A DNA stretch of 64,000 nt from Verrucomicrobiia bacterium (GTDB taxonomy: Bacteria; Verrucomicrobiota; Verrucomicrobiia; Opitutales; Opitutaceae): NCBI GenBank assembly GCA_011525695.1, contig WYBX01000086.1, forward strand, positions 1-64,000. The letters run 5' to 3'. The position numbers and the translations under genes are program-made. Positions 49,732 to 58,680 of this stretch are shown piece by piece; position 1 is the stretch's first letter, and each line of letters starts with the position of its first letter. The notes below the pieces were generated by a model. The model worked only from the letters and a program-made list of their open reading frames with translations, searched no databases and had not been told where the DNA came from.

Positions 49732-52689
49732 TTAGCGGAAGAAGTAACGGAGTCCGACGCGGGCGGTCCGTCCCTGGAATTCCGAATTCCTCACGAAGTT
49801 CGGCAGACCGGCATACGTGACGAGCGGCTCGTCGGTGAGGTTGATTACACTGGCCGTCAGCACCCAGCGACGGGCGAAGGCGTAGTTGACGATGACATCG
49901 TAGCGCCAGCGCGACATGTTGTACTGGTCGTCCAGCGGATTGCTGTCGCTCCAGCTGCGGAGGTTCTTGCCGGTGTAATTGGCGGTGTATCGCGCATCCA
50001 GGCCCCAGCGGTTGAAGCTGATATAATAATTGCCCGAATGTTTCGGCTGGCGCGGATAGGAGACCTTCTCGCCGACGCGCGCGGGCTGGTCGGGATGATC
50101 GAGGGGAAGGGTCTGGATCGGGGGAATGATCTCCTCGGAATCGGCATAGGTGAAATTCCCGCCGAGACCGAGGCCGCCGAGGAATCCGGGCAGGAAGGTC
50201 AGTTCCATCCGCCAGTCGATCTCCGCGCCGAAGATCTTGGTCGAGTCGGCGTTGCCGCGGCGCACCACCTGCATGATGTCGCCGACGGCGAAGCCATTCG
50301 AGGCCGTGCCGTAGAGCGCGACGTCTTCCGCGGTCGCCTCGCGGAGCGTGACCTCCTTGAAAACGCGGCCATCGATGGTCTTGTAGAACGCGCCAAACTC
50401 GAGCAACCCCAGCGGACGGAGTCCGAAGTAGGAGAACGTCAGGTCGTAATTGACGGACTCCGCTGCCTTCAGGTCGGGATTCCCCGTCACCAGGCGGTAG
50501 GAGCTGCCGTCGTCATCCACGCTGGCCCGGAAGCTCGCGAGCCCCGTGAGATCGGTGAATTTCGGCCGGCCGACATTCGTGGAGATGGCGGAACGGATAA
50601 CCCAGTTGTCGCTGGGCTGGTAGCGGGCATGGATCGAGGGAAGGAAATTCGAGAACGAGCCCGATCCTTCGACGATCTTGACCGTGTCCGGATAGACCGA
50701 CGCGGGATCGACGTCATAGCCCGGGAACGGGGCGGAGCCTGGAAGGTCGTCATAGGCGTCCTCGTCGTATCCGTAGTTGGTGTACTCGCCCGACAGGTTC
50801 TCGTACCGGACCCCGCCTTCGAGCCGCAGCTTCCGGAAATCCATCACCGCCGACGCATAGAAGGCGAAGAGATCCTCCGTGGCGCTGAAGTCCTCCTCGA
50901 TGGAATCACTGATGGATCCCTCGACGTCGTACTCGAACAGATCGTCGCGATCCGGGCCGTTGAACAGATCGAGCATGTACCGCTTGTCGAGCACGAAGAC
51001 GTGCCAGTTGTCCTGGATCCGGGTCGACGGCAGGGTGGGGAACGAATTGTAGTCCAGCGTCGTGTCCCCGCCGCCGAAGACGTAGGACCAGGCGTCGTCA
51101 AACTTGCTCGTCGTCGTGTACTTCGCGCCCAGCTTCAGCTTGGTCGGCCGGGACATGAAGGTGACGTCACGCGAATAGTCCACGAACGCCGTCTTCCGGG
51201 TCTCCTCCTGGCGGTTGCCGCGGAACTTGGCCTCATCGAGGGTGAAGAGCGCCTTTTCGTCCTCGGTGCTCGGGACGCCGTCACCGGCGCTGAAGCTGGA
51301 CAGCACGGGATACGGCTTGATCGGGTCGTCCTGGTTGAAGGTGACATTGATGCGGTTGTTGCCCGTGCGGAAGATGTGCTTCTGGTTCTCCGGCTTCACC
51401 TCATCGGAGAAGGAGTAGAGACCGCCGAACTTCAGCCGGTTGCTGCCCCACTTGGTCTCGGTGCTGAGGTCGAGCGTGTAGAGTGACTTCTCCCGGTGAT
51501 CCTTGACGTACTCGTTCTGGTAGCGGCGCTGGTCGGCGTGGATCTGCGCGCGGTCGTAGTCGGAGGCATCGTCGTATTCGGCATAGGTAGGCTTGAACGA
51601 GATGAGCGTGTCCTCGCTGAGCTTGTAATCGAAGGAGGCCATGTAGGAGGTGCGATCCAGCGTCTGGTTGTAGCCATTGGCCCGGGCCCGCCGGATGAGA
51701 CCCGCGCTGTCGTAGGATTGCGGGATCACCCGTTCGACTCGGCGGTCGCGTTCCTCCTTGGTGACGGAAAACAGGGCGCCGAACTGCTTGTTGGCACCGA
51801 ACACATCGCTGTAGGTGGCCGTCGCCCGATAGCCTTCGCGGCCCTCGTTGAGATCGGCGTAGGTGTATTCACCGGAAGCGGAGAACTCGCGGCCGCCGCG
51901 GGAAAAGGCCGTCTTGGTCTTGACGTTGACCGCGCCACCGAGGCCGTTGCCATCCATGTCGGGCGTGGTGGCCTTCGCGACCTCGATCGACTCGATCAGA
52001 TCCACCGAGAAGATGTCGAGGCCGACCGGTCGGGAGGCCTGGTTGCTGACGCCGGCGCCGGGGGTGCCGGCGGATGCGACCTCCATGCCATTGATCGTGA
52101 TGTTATTGAAGTCGGGTTCGATGCCCCGGATTGTCACGCCGGTCGCCTCGCCCTGATCCTCCTCCACGACGATGCCGACCAGCCGGCGGAGGGCGTCGCC
52201 AACATACGCGTCCGGGAACTTTCCGACGGCGTCGGCGGAGACGACGGTCATCAGGTTGTTCGCGTTCTTTTGCTGGGTGAGCGCACGGGCCTGGCCCTCA
52301 CGGGTGCCTTCGACGACGAACGCGCCCAGTTGGACGACATCCGTGCCAAGCCGGAAATCATGCTGGGCTGGCGCACCGGTGCCGACGCTGAGCCGGGTCG
52401 TGCTCTCGTCATAGCCGACGGAGGACGCCACGAGTTCGATCGGTCCGACGGGCACATTGGCCAGATAGTATTCACCACGGGAATCCGTGATGGTATTCAT
52501 GGCGGTGCCGGTGACGCTGATGGCGGCACCGACGATGGGCACACCGGCGGCGTCGGTTACGCGGCCGCGGACGACGCCGCGTTGCGACGATTCCTGGGCA
52601 AGGGCCGGCGGGCCGAGGAGCATGCCGGCGGCGAACAGGGCTGCGGAAAGGAGGAATCCCATCCGTCGGATTGGTGTCTTCATGTTCAT
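49732..52689 (-). CDS. TonB-dependent receptor with N-terminal carboxypeptidase-regulatory domain
   Basis: A 985-residue outer-membrane transporter. The signal peptide (FLLSAALFAAGMLL region) is followed by a CarboxypepD_reg-like domain (VVRGRVTDAAGVPIVGAAI) near residues 40-120, a TonB-box-like AFVVEG, the plug (SADAVGKFPDAYVGDALRRL; TIRGIEPDFNNITINGMEV) and a 22-strand barrel ending GLRYFFR. The size and plug match the carbohydrate-type receptors of the Caulobacter/Verrucomicrobia group. No SusD partner is present. It would import oligosaccharides released by the surrounding lyases. The ATG at 52689 or an in-frame one at 52683 is used. Confidence 0.93.
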   Translation of the reverse strand: MNMKTPIRRMGFLLSAALFAAGMLLGPPALAQESSQRGVVRGRVTDAAGVPIVGAAISVTGTAMNTITDSRGEYYLANVPVGPIELVASSVGYDESTTRLSVGTGAPAQHDFRLGTDVVQLGAFVVEGTREGQARALTQQKNANNLMTVVSADAVGKFPDAYVGDALRRLVGIVVEEDQGEATGVTIRGIEPDFNNITINGMEVASAGTPGAGVSNQASRPVGLDIFSVDLIESIEVAKATTPDMDGNGLGGAVNVKTKTAFSRGGREFSASGEYTYADLNEGREGYRATATYSDVFGANKQFGALFSVTKEERDRRVERVIPQSYDSAGLIRRARANGYNQTLDRTSYMASFDYKLSEDTLISFKPTYAEYDDASDYDRAQIHADQRRYQNEYVKDHREKSLYTLDLSTETKWGSNRLKFGGLYSFSDEVKPENQKHIFRTGNNRINVTFNQDDPIKPYPVLSSFSAGDGVPSTEDEKALFTLDEAKFRGNRQEETRKTAFVDYSRDVTFMSRPTKLKLGAKYTTTSKFDDAWSYVFGGGDTTLDYNSFPTLPSTRIQDNWHVFVLDKRYMLDLFNGPDRDDLFEYDVEGSISDSIEEDFSATEDLFAFYASAVMDFRKLRLEGGVRYENLSGEYTNYGYDEDAYDDLPGSAPFPGYDVDPASVYPDTVKIVEGSGSFSNFLPSIHARYQPSDNWVIRSAISTNVGRPKFTDLTGLASFRASVDDDGSSYRLVTGNPDLKAAESVNYDLTFSYFGLRPLGLLEFGAFYKTIDGRVFKEVTLREATAEDVALYGTASNGFAVGDIMQVVRRGNADSTKIFGAEIDWRMELTFLPGFLGGLGLGGNFTYADSEEIIPPIQTLPLDHPDQPARVGEKVSYPRQPKHSGNYYISFNRWGLDARYTANYTGKNLRSWSDSNPLDDQYNMSRWRYDVIVNYAFARRWVLTASVINLTDEPLVTYAGLPNFVRNSEFQGRTARVGLRYFFR

Positions 52690-52773
52690 GCTGGGGTTAT
52701 GGTTTGTACGGTTCGGTCGAGAGTCGGATTGATTGGATGCGAACAAGGTGGATTTCGATTGAGGACAAGGAAG

Positions 52774-54507
52774 TCACCTGCCTGAGGGCTGGGTGGCGAC
52801 GATGGCTGAAGCGGGGCAGCCGGTGAAGTAGCGGGAGTCCGGCTGCAGCGAGACGGAGAGGATTCGGTCGGGGCGCGCACCCGCCAGCAGCGGAATTTCG
52901 AGGGTGGCCGCGCTGGCGCCGGCGGGGATCGTGCATTCGCGCGACGGCGCTGCCACGTCAACGCCTGGTTCGGCGGAACCGCCGGGCGCGAAGCGGACAA
53001 CCAGCGGCGCCCGGGTGTCGCCGGTGCGGGTGATCCGGATTTCACCGGGCTGCCCGTGCTTGGCGCGCGAAACGGAGGCGGCGACAAAGATCACTGGCTT
53101 CGACTCGCCGGGGCGCAGCGAGTTGTTGAGATAATGTTCCACATTCGCGTAATCCCCGGCGAGCGCCATGGCGTCGGCGGGATCGGCGGGGTTCAGTCCG
53201 CGTTCGCGCTCCCATCCATCGGGAATCCCGTCCTGATCCGCATCGACCGGCGCGGGCAGCGAGAAGTATTCGGGCCAGCGTTCTTCCGGATCCAGATCGG
53301 TTTCCTTCCCGATGACCCGTCCGGTGCCGTCGCGGGCGTCGCGGGTGACCCGCAGGTCCACGCTGTCGCGCGACGGCAGGGTGGCGCCGGCGCCGGCCAG
53401 GACAAGTTCCCGCGCCGTGGCCGCATCCTGGGTCGTCACCGCCGGGACCGCAAAGGGAGTGTGCACCCGCATCGCGGGATTGGGTTCCAGCCCGCGCTCG
53501 AAGCGCACGGCCAGCCAGTTGTCGCGGGTGGCCGCCGCGTTGCCGGCGATGATGTTGCCCTCGGCGTACATCCGGCTCTTCGGATTGTTGAAGAAGGTGA
53601 ACATCACGTCCCGGAGCTCGGGGCGGGTGCTCGGACCGGACTGGTAATAGTTGCCGACCCAGTTGAGGGAGACCACCTCCTTGCCGGTGTGTCCGTTGTA
53701 TCGGGCGGAGTTGTACACGACATTGTTGCGGAAATCCATGACGGCGGGCGGCGTGCCGCCGCCCACCACGCGGGGCGCGCGCATGCCCTGGTGGGCATAA
53801 AGGCTGTGATGCAGCGAAACCCGGCCGTCGTCCCAGCCGGAACCCCAGATCGAGCCGAAGCCATGGTTCTTCGGCGTCTGCCGCGGGTTCGCGTAGTCCA
53901 GCCCCTCGCTGATGATGCAATACTGGATCGTGACGTGGTTGATCCGCCCATACGAGGTGAGCGTCTCGTCCGTCGCCCACCCGGCGGAAACGTGGTCGAG
54001 CAGGACGTGCTGCATTTCCGTCTGATCGCCGAGCGCGCTGATGGCGTCACCGCGGTCGCCCTCCTGCCGGAAGCCCCGCCGCACGCGCAGGTGGCGCACG
54101 ATCACGTCCCCGGCGGTGATGTCGAGACTGCCGCCCCGCAGGCAGATGCCCTCGCCCGGCGCACTCTGCCCCGCGATGGTCAGGTTGGGCTGGGCCACCA
54201 GCAGCTGGCCGCCGGCCGGCTCGAGATCGATGATGCCTGAAACCGCGAAGACGATGATCCGGCCCGGCCGGCTCACGGCGTCGGCCAGGCTGCCCGGTCC
54301 CGAGGTGGCGAGCGTCGTGACGCGGTACACCTCGCCCCCGCGGCCACCGATGGCGAACGCCCCGGCGCCCTCGGCGCCCGGAAAGCCCGGGATGGTTCGG
54401 GGAGCTGCCGCGGCCATCGACGCGGCCAACACCCAGGCGCCCAGCCACGACCATTTGCCGGCGATCCGGCTGCGCTCTTTCGAGGGGCTGTGGTGGTCTG
54501 TATGCAT
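52774..54507 (-). CDS. Polysaccharide lyase family 1 (pectate-lyase-like) with C-terminal extension
   Basis: A 577-residue secreted protein, related to the lyase at 48190 but longer. It has a signal peptide (WLGAWVLAASMAAAAP), [28 protein letters not shown], the DH segment in MQHVLLDHVSAGWATDE and SLHHSLYAHQGMRAPRV with basic catalytic-region residues. A calcium-type repeat (DADQDGIPDGWERERGLNP) precedes a C-terminal beta-domain of about 110 residues that resembles a Calx-beta fold. Its ATG overlaps the phosphatase stop by one base (TGATG), so the two are coupled. Confidence 0.88.
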   Translation of the reverse strand: MHTDHHSPSKERSRIAGKWSWLGAWVLAASMAAAAPRTIPGFPGAEGAGAFAIGGRGGEVYRVTTLATSGPGSLADAVSRPGRIIVFAVSGIIDLEPAGGQLLVAQPNLTIAGQSAPGEGICLRGGSLDITAGDVIVRHLRVRRGFRQEGDRGDAISALGDQTEMQHVLLDHVSAGWATDETLTSYGRINHVTIQYCIISEGLDYANPRQTPKNHGFGSIWGSGWDDGRVSLHHSLYAHQGMRAPRVVGGGTPPAVMDFRNNVVYNSARYNGHTGKEVVSLNWVGNYYQSGPSTRPELRDVMFTFFNNPKSRMYAEGNIIAGNAAATRDNWLAVRFERGLEPNPAMRVHTPFAVPAVTTQDAATARELVLAGAGATLPSRDSVDLRVTRDARDGTGRVIGKETDLDPEERWPEYFSLPAPVDADQDGIPDGWERERGLNPADPADAMALAGDYANVEHYLNNSLRPGESKPVIFVAASVSRAKHGQPGEIRITRTGDTRAPLVVRFAPGGSAEPGVDVAAPSRECTIPAGASAATLEIPLLAGARPDRILSVSLQPDSRYFTGCPASAIVATQPSGR

Positions 54508-55754
54508 CAGCGCCTGGCCGGCTTTTTCAGGGTGAAACTGTCGTAGAGTTCGCCAGTCACCGTCCTCGATTCATAACGGAGGGTCTCGCCGTCCACCTCG
54601 ATGACCTGGAAGAGCTGCTTTCCGGTATCGATCTTCGCCATGAGCTTTTCGTGCTGGGGGTTCACCCGGTAGAACTTCGGGCCGGATACCGAGACGACGT
54701 AGACCGTGCCGCGCGCATCGTCGTCCACCCGCCGGCCTTCGCGCAGCTTGTACGTGCGCCCGTAGCTGTGGTCATGTCCCTGGAGCACGAGATCGACGGC
54801 GTGCTTGTCGTACACGGGCAGGAGGGCCTCGCGCAGCTTCGGATTGTCACGCTCCTTGCCCGTCGAATATACCGGCTGGTGCATCATCACGATCGTCCAG
54901 CGATTCGGGTTGTCCTGGAGGAGCCGGTCGAGCCAAGCCATTTGCTCCGGGACGCGTTCGTTCCCATTGAGCGAGACCATCCGGACGCCCTGGTAATCGA
55001 CATAATAGGTCGTTTCCTCGAGCCCCTCGGGCCCGTTCTCGGGCTGGGTGAAATGGGCGCGGAAGAGGGGTGAGGCCATCTTGGTCTTCTGGCCGCGCAG
55101 CAGGAATTGGCCGTAGTCGTGGTTGCCAGGGGTGTTCATCCCTGGCATCACACGCCCGAGCGGATTGAGCGCGTAAAACAACTCGCCCCAGAGTTCGTCG
55201 ATGATTGTCGTGGTGACGAGATCGCCGGCGATGAGATAGAACGCGCTGTCGGGCGCCGAGGCGAATCCCGCGCGGAAAACACGCGTGCAATACTCCTTCA
55301 CGCCATTCTGCGGATCGCCAAAATACAGGAACCGGAATGGCGCCGGGCCGGCCTTGGCCGTGCGAAACTGGCTCCACTCGCTCCAGGTGGTGCCATCGCC
55401 GACCCGGTACGCATGCAGCGTATCGGGCTCGAGCCGCTCGAGGATCGCAGAGTGATGCCAGACCGTGGTGCTGGCGTCGGCGGCCACCTGCTCGGTCCGG
55501 GCCGGCACGAGCCGGGCTTCGTCCGCGAGCGTCGAGCCGGCATGCGCGCGGGCAACCTGCACCGAGGCGGCGCCGACCGGCAGGGTTGTCCGCCAGGTGA
55601 CGGCGACGCTGGTTGCGGGCGACGGCGTGAGGCTCAACACGAGCCGCTCCGGAACCGGCTGTGGGCCGGCGGGGGCGGTGGTCTCGCCGGCCGGTGCCAG
55701 GGCAGCGGCCAGCCCGGTGGCGGCAAGGAGGATTAGGAAACGACGGGCGATCAT
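54507..55754 (-). CDS. Purple-acid-phosphatase-like metallophosphoesterase, exported
   Basis: A 415-residue exported protein. An N-terminal Fn3-like domain (VAVTWRTTLPVGAASVQVA) is followed by the calcineurin-like metal site: GDPQNG, GDLV, GNHD, HQP and GHDHSYG in order, giving a complete dinuclear centre. The Fn3 plus metallophosphatase layout is that of purple acid phosphatases, although the Tyr of the true purple enzymes was not identified with certainty. In this locus it may remove phosphate from the polysaccharide or its products. The ATG at 55754 gives the signal peptide. Confidence 0.85.
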   Translation of the reverse strand: MIARRFLILLAATGLAAALAPAGETTAPAGPQPVPERLVLSLTPSPATSVAVTWRTTLPVGAASVQVARAHAGSTLADEARLVPARTEQVAADASTTVWHHSAILERLEPDTLHAYRVGDGTTWSEWSQFRTAKAGPAPFRFLYFGDPQNGVKEYCTRVFRAGFASAPDSAFYLIAGDLVTTTIIDELWGELFYALNPLGRVMPGMNTPGNHDYGQFLLRGQKTKMASPLFRAHFTQPENGPEGLEETTYYVDYQGVRMVSLNGNERVPEQMAWLDRLLQDNPNRWTIVMMHQPVYSTGKERDNPKLREALLPVYDKHAVDLVLQGHDHSYGRTYKLREGRRVDDDARGTVYVVSVSGPKFYRVNPQHEKLMAKIDTGKQLFQVIEVDGETLRYESRTVTGELYDSFTLKKPARR

Positions 55755-55792
55755 GTTGGCAGGCTTTGGCGGGCGGTTCGTAATGCGGCGAT

Positions 55793-56731
55793 TCAATAGG
55801 TCCACTGCCGATTGTGCACCGGCTGCAGAATTTCCTGCACTGCGGCCACCAGCGAGCGATCGACGGGCATCTCGTGCCAGCGCACGTTGCGGCGAATGGA
55901 CTCGACGCTGGCCGAGCTGAAGAGCGTCGTGGGAATGTCGGGATGCTGGCTCGAGAACTGGAGTGCAACCTGCGCAATCGATACGCCCTGCTGCCGGCAA
56001 AAGGCGGCCGCCTGCTTGAAGACGCTCCGCTCCTCCGGCCGGGCCGGGTGCCAAGTGGGAGGATCACGCTCGGTGAGCAGCCCGCTCGCAAACGGCGAGC
56101 CGTTGATGACGCCGATGCCCTTGTCCGCCGCGAGCGGCAGGAGTTCCAGCAGCCGGGTGTCGTTCAGGCAGTAGTGATTGTGCACGAGGGCGGCATCGAT
56201 CGGATAGGTCGCGAAGATCCGGTGCCACAGATCCATCGGATAAATGCCGAAGCTGACCGCCCCGATTCGGCCTTCGCGCTTCAGTTCTAACAGCGAGTCG
56301 AGCCCCTCCGTGAGCGCCCACTCGGTGAACATCGCGCCGCCGTACTCGATGTCGTGGACATGCACGATGTCGAAATAGCCGGTGCCGAGCCGCGCCGCGC
56401 TTTCCTCGAGCGAGGCGCGGATCCGCTGGCGGGAGTAATCGAAAACATCGTCACCGTAGCGCGCCGGATTGGTGTACTTGCCGACCTTGGTGGAGAGATG
56501 GTAACGCTCGCGCGGCACGCCCCGCAGCGCCTTCCCCAGCACGGTTTCGGCGCGGGTTCCACCATAGGCCGGGGCGACATCGAAATAATTGATCCCGGCG
56601 TGCAGGGCGGCATGCACCGCCGCGATGGCTTCCGTCTCCTCCACATCCCGAAACACGCCCCCAAGCGACGATGCGCCGAGGCTCAGCCGCGAGACGAGGA
56701 TGCCGGTATTGCCGAGTGGACCCAGTTTCAT
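55793..56731 (-). CDS. Aldo/keto reductase, L-galactose/L-fucose dehydrogenase-like
   Basis: A 312-residue NAD(P)-dependent oxidoreductase with a (beta/alpha)8 barrel. The catalytic tetrad is present as Asp and Tyr in YFDVAPAYG, Lys in STKVGKY and His in VHVHDIEYG. Within the superfamily, the start (LGNTGILVSRLSLGASSLGG) and the AETVLGKALRG region match the L-galactose / D-threo-aldose 1-dehydrogenase group. Oxidation of L-fucose or L-galactose freed by GH95 is therefore a reasonable inference. It starts 7 bases after the symporter stop, so they share a transcript. Confidence 0.88.
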   Translation of the reverse strand: MKLGPLGNTGILVSRLSLGASSLGGVFRDVEETEAIAAVHAALHAGINYFDVAPAYGGTRAETVLGKALRGVPRERYHLSTKVGKYTNPARYGDDVFDYSRQRIRASLEESAARLGTGYFDIVHVHDIEYGGAMFTEWALTEGLDSLLELKREGRIGAVSFGIYPMDLWHRIFATYPIDAALVHNHYCLNDTRLLELLPLAADKGIGVINGSPFASGLLTERDPPTWHPARPEERSVFKQAAAFCRQQGVSIAQVALQFSSQHPDIPTTLFSSASVESIRRNVRWHEMPVDRSLVAAVQEILQPVHNRQWTY

Positions 56732-56738
56732 GTTTGGC

Positions 56739-58361
56739 TCAGCGGAAGATCGCGTAAAGGACGGTCATGGCGCCGAGCAGGAGACCGGCGAGAAGCCGCG
56801 GATCGGACCAGCCGGTAAGCCGGGATCCGGCAACGAACGCCCAGGGGCTTTCCCACGTGATGCCCTCGACCTGGGCGGCCGCCGGCCGTGGCGTGAGCCA
56901 GCTGACGCCAGCGTAGATCGCGCTGCACAGGCAGAATCCCCACCACGCCTGCATCATGAAGGAGACGCCGAGGCCGTGGACGGGATCGGTGATCCATTGT
57001 GTTTCGCCAAAGGCGGGAAGGTCGACGAGGAACGCAATTAGGCCGAGCCCGAACCCGAGCCCCAGCGTGGTGAGCGCGGCGGCGTTGGTGCCACGGCGGA
57101 AGAAAACGCCCCAGACGAAGACGGTCGTGATCGGCGGGGCGAGGAACTGCGCGGGCATCTTGTTGATCGCCTCGAAAATCGATCCGAACCGGCCCCCCTG
57201 TGTCGACCAGGCCATGGCCATGCACATGAGGACGACGGCGCTTACGCCGCCAATCCGCACGAGCGCGCGGTCGGATGTCATTGGCCGGAGCTGCTTCACC
57301 ACGTCGAGCGCGACCAGGGTGCCGACACTGTTCAGGGCGGCGGCTATCGTGCTCATCAGCGCGGCCAGCATGCCGGCGGCGAGCAGCCCGCGGAGCCCCT
57401 CGGGCACGAGCCGGGTGATCATCACCGGAAACGTCTGGCTGGCGTCGGCGCCAATCACGTCCCGGAACAGCACGTAGGCGAGGGCGCCCGGCAGCACCAT
57501 GAGGAAGACCGGCAGGATCTTGAGCAGTCCGGCAAAAAGCGCGCCATGCTGCGCATCGCGCTCGCTTCGTGCCCCGAGCACGCGTTGAACGATGGTCTGA
57601 TCCGAGCACCAGTACCAGACGCCGAGCACAGGGTAGCCGAGCAGTATGGCGTACCACGCGAACCCCTCGTGATTGGAGGCGTGAAGCATGCTGAGCTGGC
57701 CCGGCCGCAAGGCCGAGCGCAGATCCGCCCAGTCATCCACGCCCGCGGCCGGCAGCGCCGCGATTGCCAGCCAGGTGACCAGCACGGCGCCGAACAGCAG
57801 CAGGACCGTCTGGATGGTTTCGGTGACGACCACGGCCCGGAGTCCGCCCGCCACGGTGTACACCGCGGTGGCGAGCGAGATGATGGCGATCGAGGCCACC
57901 ACGTTGATGCCGAAGAATTCGCGGAAGACCACGGCGCCGGCGTACAGGCTGATCCCGATGTGGATCAACAGGGCGGCGATGATGGCCATGCCAGCCATGA
58001 CGGAACGGGCCAGCCGGGAATAGCGCCGCTCGAGGAACTCAGGCAGCGTCGCGATTCGCGAGCGGAAGTAGAACGGGGCGAACACGAGCGCGAGCAGGAT
58101 GAGCGTGAGCGTCGCCATCCACTCGAAGTTCCCGATCACCAGTCCGTGCTTGTAGCCGCCCTCCGCCAGCCCGACGAGGTGGATCGTGGAGATATTGGAG
58201 GCGAACAACGCGGCCCCCACGACCGGCCAGCGCAGCGCGCGGCCCGCCAGGAAGTAGTGCTCGCCCGTCACCGGATGCCGGCGCGCCGCCAGCAGGCCGG
58301 CGGCGATGATGCCGGCGAAATAGGCGATGATGACGGCCAGATCGAGCAACGAGAAATTCAC
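56739..58361 (-). CDS. Sodium/solute symporter (SSS family)
   Basis: A 540-residue inner-membrane transporter with about 13-14 helices. Family marks include NISTIHLVGLAEGGYKHG in the early region, the conserved SSS segment TVAGGLRAVVVTETIQ, and LLAAGMLAALMSTIAAALNS with the Na2-site Ser/Thr residues. It probably imports a sugar or uronate product by Na+ coupling. The start codon is a GTG at 58361; longer in-frame extensions are low-complexity. A GGACAGCTGTCC palindrome lies 55 bases upstream, in the gap shared with the divergent regulator. It is the first gene of the minus-strand run. Confidence 0.92.
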   Translation of the reverse strand: MNFSLLDLAVIIAYFAGIIAAGLLAARRHPVTGEHYFLAGRALRWPVVGAALFASNISTIHLVGLAEGGYKHGLVIGNFEWMATLTLILLALVFAPFYFRSRIATLPEFLERRYSRLARSVMAGMAIIAALLIHIGISLYAGAVVFREFFGINVVASIAIISLATAVYTVAGGLRAVVVTETIQTVLLLFGAVLVTWLAIAALPAAGVDDWADLRSALRPGQLSMLHASNHEGFAWYAILLGYPVLGVWYWCSDQTIVQRVLGARSERDAQHGALFAGLLKILPVFLMVLPGALAYVLFRDVIGADASQTFPVMITRLVPEGLRGLLAAGMLAALMSTIAAALNSVGTLVALDVVKQLRPMTSDRALVRIGGVSAVVLMCMAMAWSTQGGRFGSIFEAINKMPAQFLAPPITTVFVWGVFFRRGTNAAALTTLGLGFGLGLIAFLVDLPAFGETQWITDPVHGLGVSFMMQAWWGFCLCSAIYAGVSWLTPRPAAAQVEGITWESPWAFVAGSRLTGWSDPRLLAGLLLGAMTVLYAIFR

Positions 58362-58680
58362 ACGCGGAGAAAAGCGCGGCGGCTGGCCAGGTGTCGATCT
58401 CCGTCGGCGCTGGACGGACAGCTGTCCTGCCAGGCAGCCAACGGCCCGTGCGGCGGGCAGGGAGGGACGGCGTCGCGGTGCCGGGTGAGCGGAGGAGGGG
58501 CGAGTGCCACGGATTTGCTGGGGACCAGGCCGAGCGTAGCAGCGCCTGCCAAAGCCGTGAAGGCCCCATTTTGCGGCTTGATCTGATTCAATTTGCGTCC
58601 GCGACTGGGGAAAGTATTCGTGTCGCGGCATTCCGCAGCGTGCCGGGGCCGGCCCAGCAGCGACTGCACCTGAGTTGACC
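58362..58680. promoter_or_regulatory. Divergent control region between the symporter and the XylR-like regulator
   Basis: This 319-base non-coding gap holds site 2 of the 12-base palindrome (58416-58427). Nearer the regulator it has an AT-rich stretch around 58575-58615 with TTGATC-tgattcaa and AGTATT, possibly its promoter. No ORF is supported here. Confidence 0.55.
58416..58427. promoter_or_regulatory. Palindromic operator candidate, site 2 (GGACAGCTGTCC)
   Basis: An exact copy of the 12-base palindrome, 55 bases upstream of the symporter start and 254 upstream of the regulator start. Its flanks (GGAC before, TGCC after) differ from those of sites 1 and 3. Confidence 0.65.

Noticed and set aside
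48292..51486. Plus-strand ORF of 1064 codons opposite the lyase and the TonB receptor
   Set aside because: Long only because of high GC. Its translation (many Val/Gly/Asp/Arg) has no recognisable domain, and it opposes two well-supported genes.
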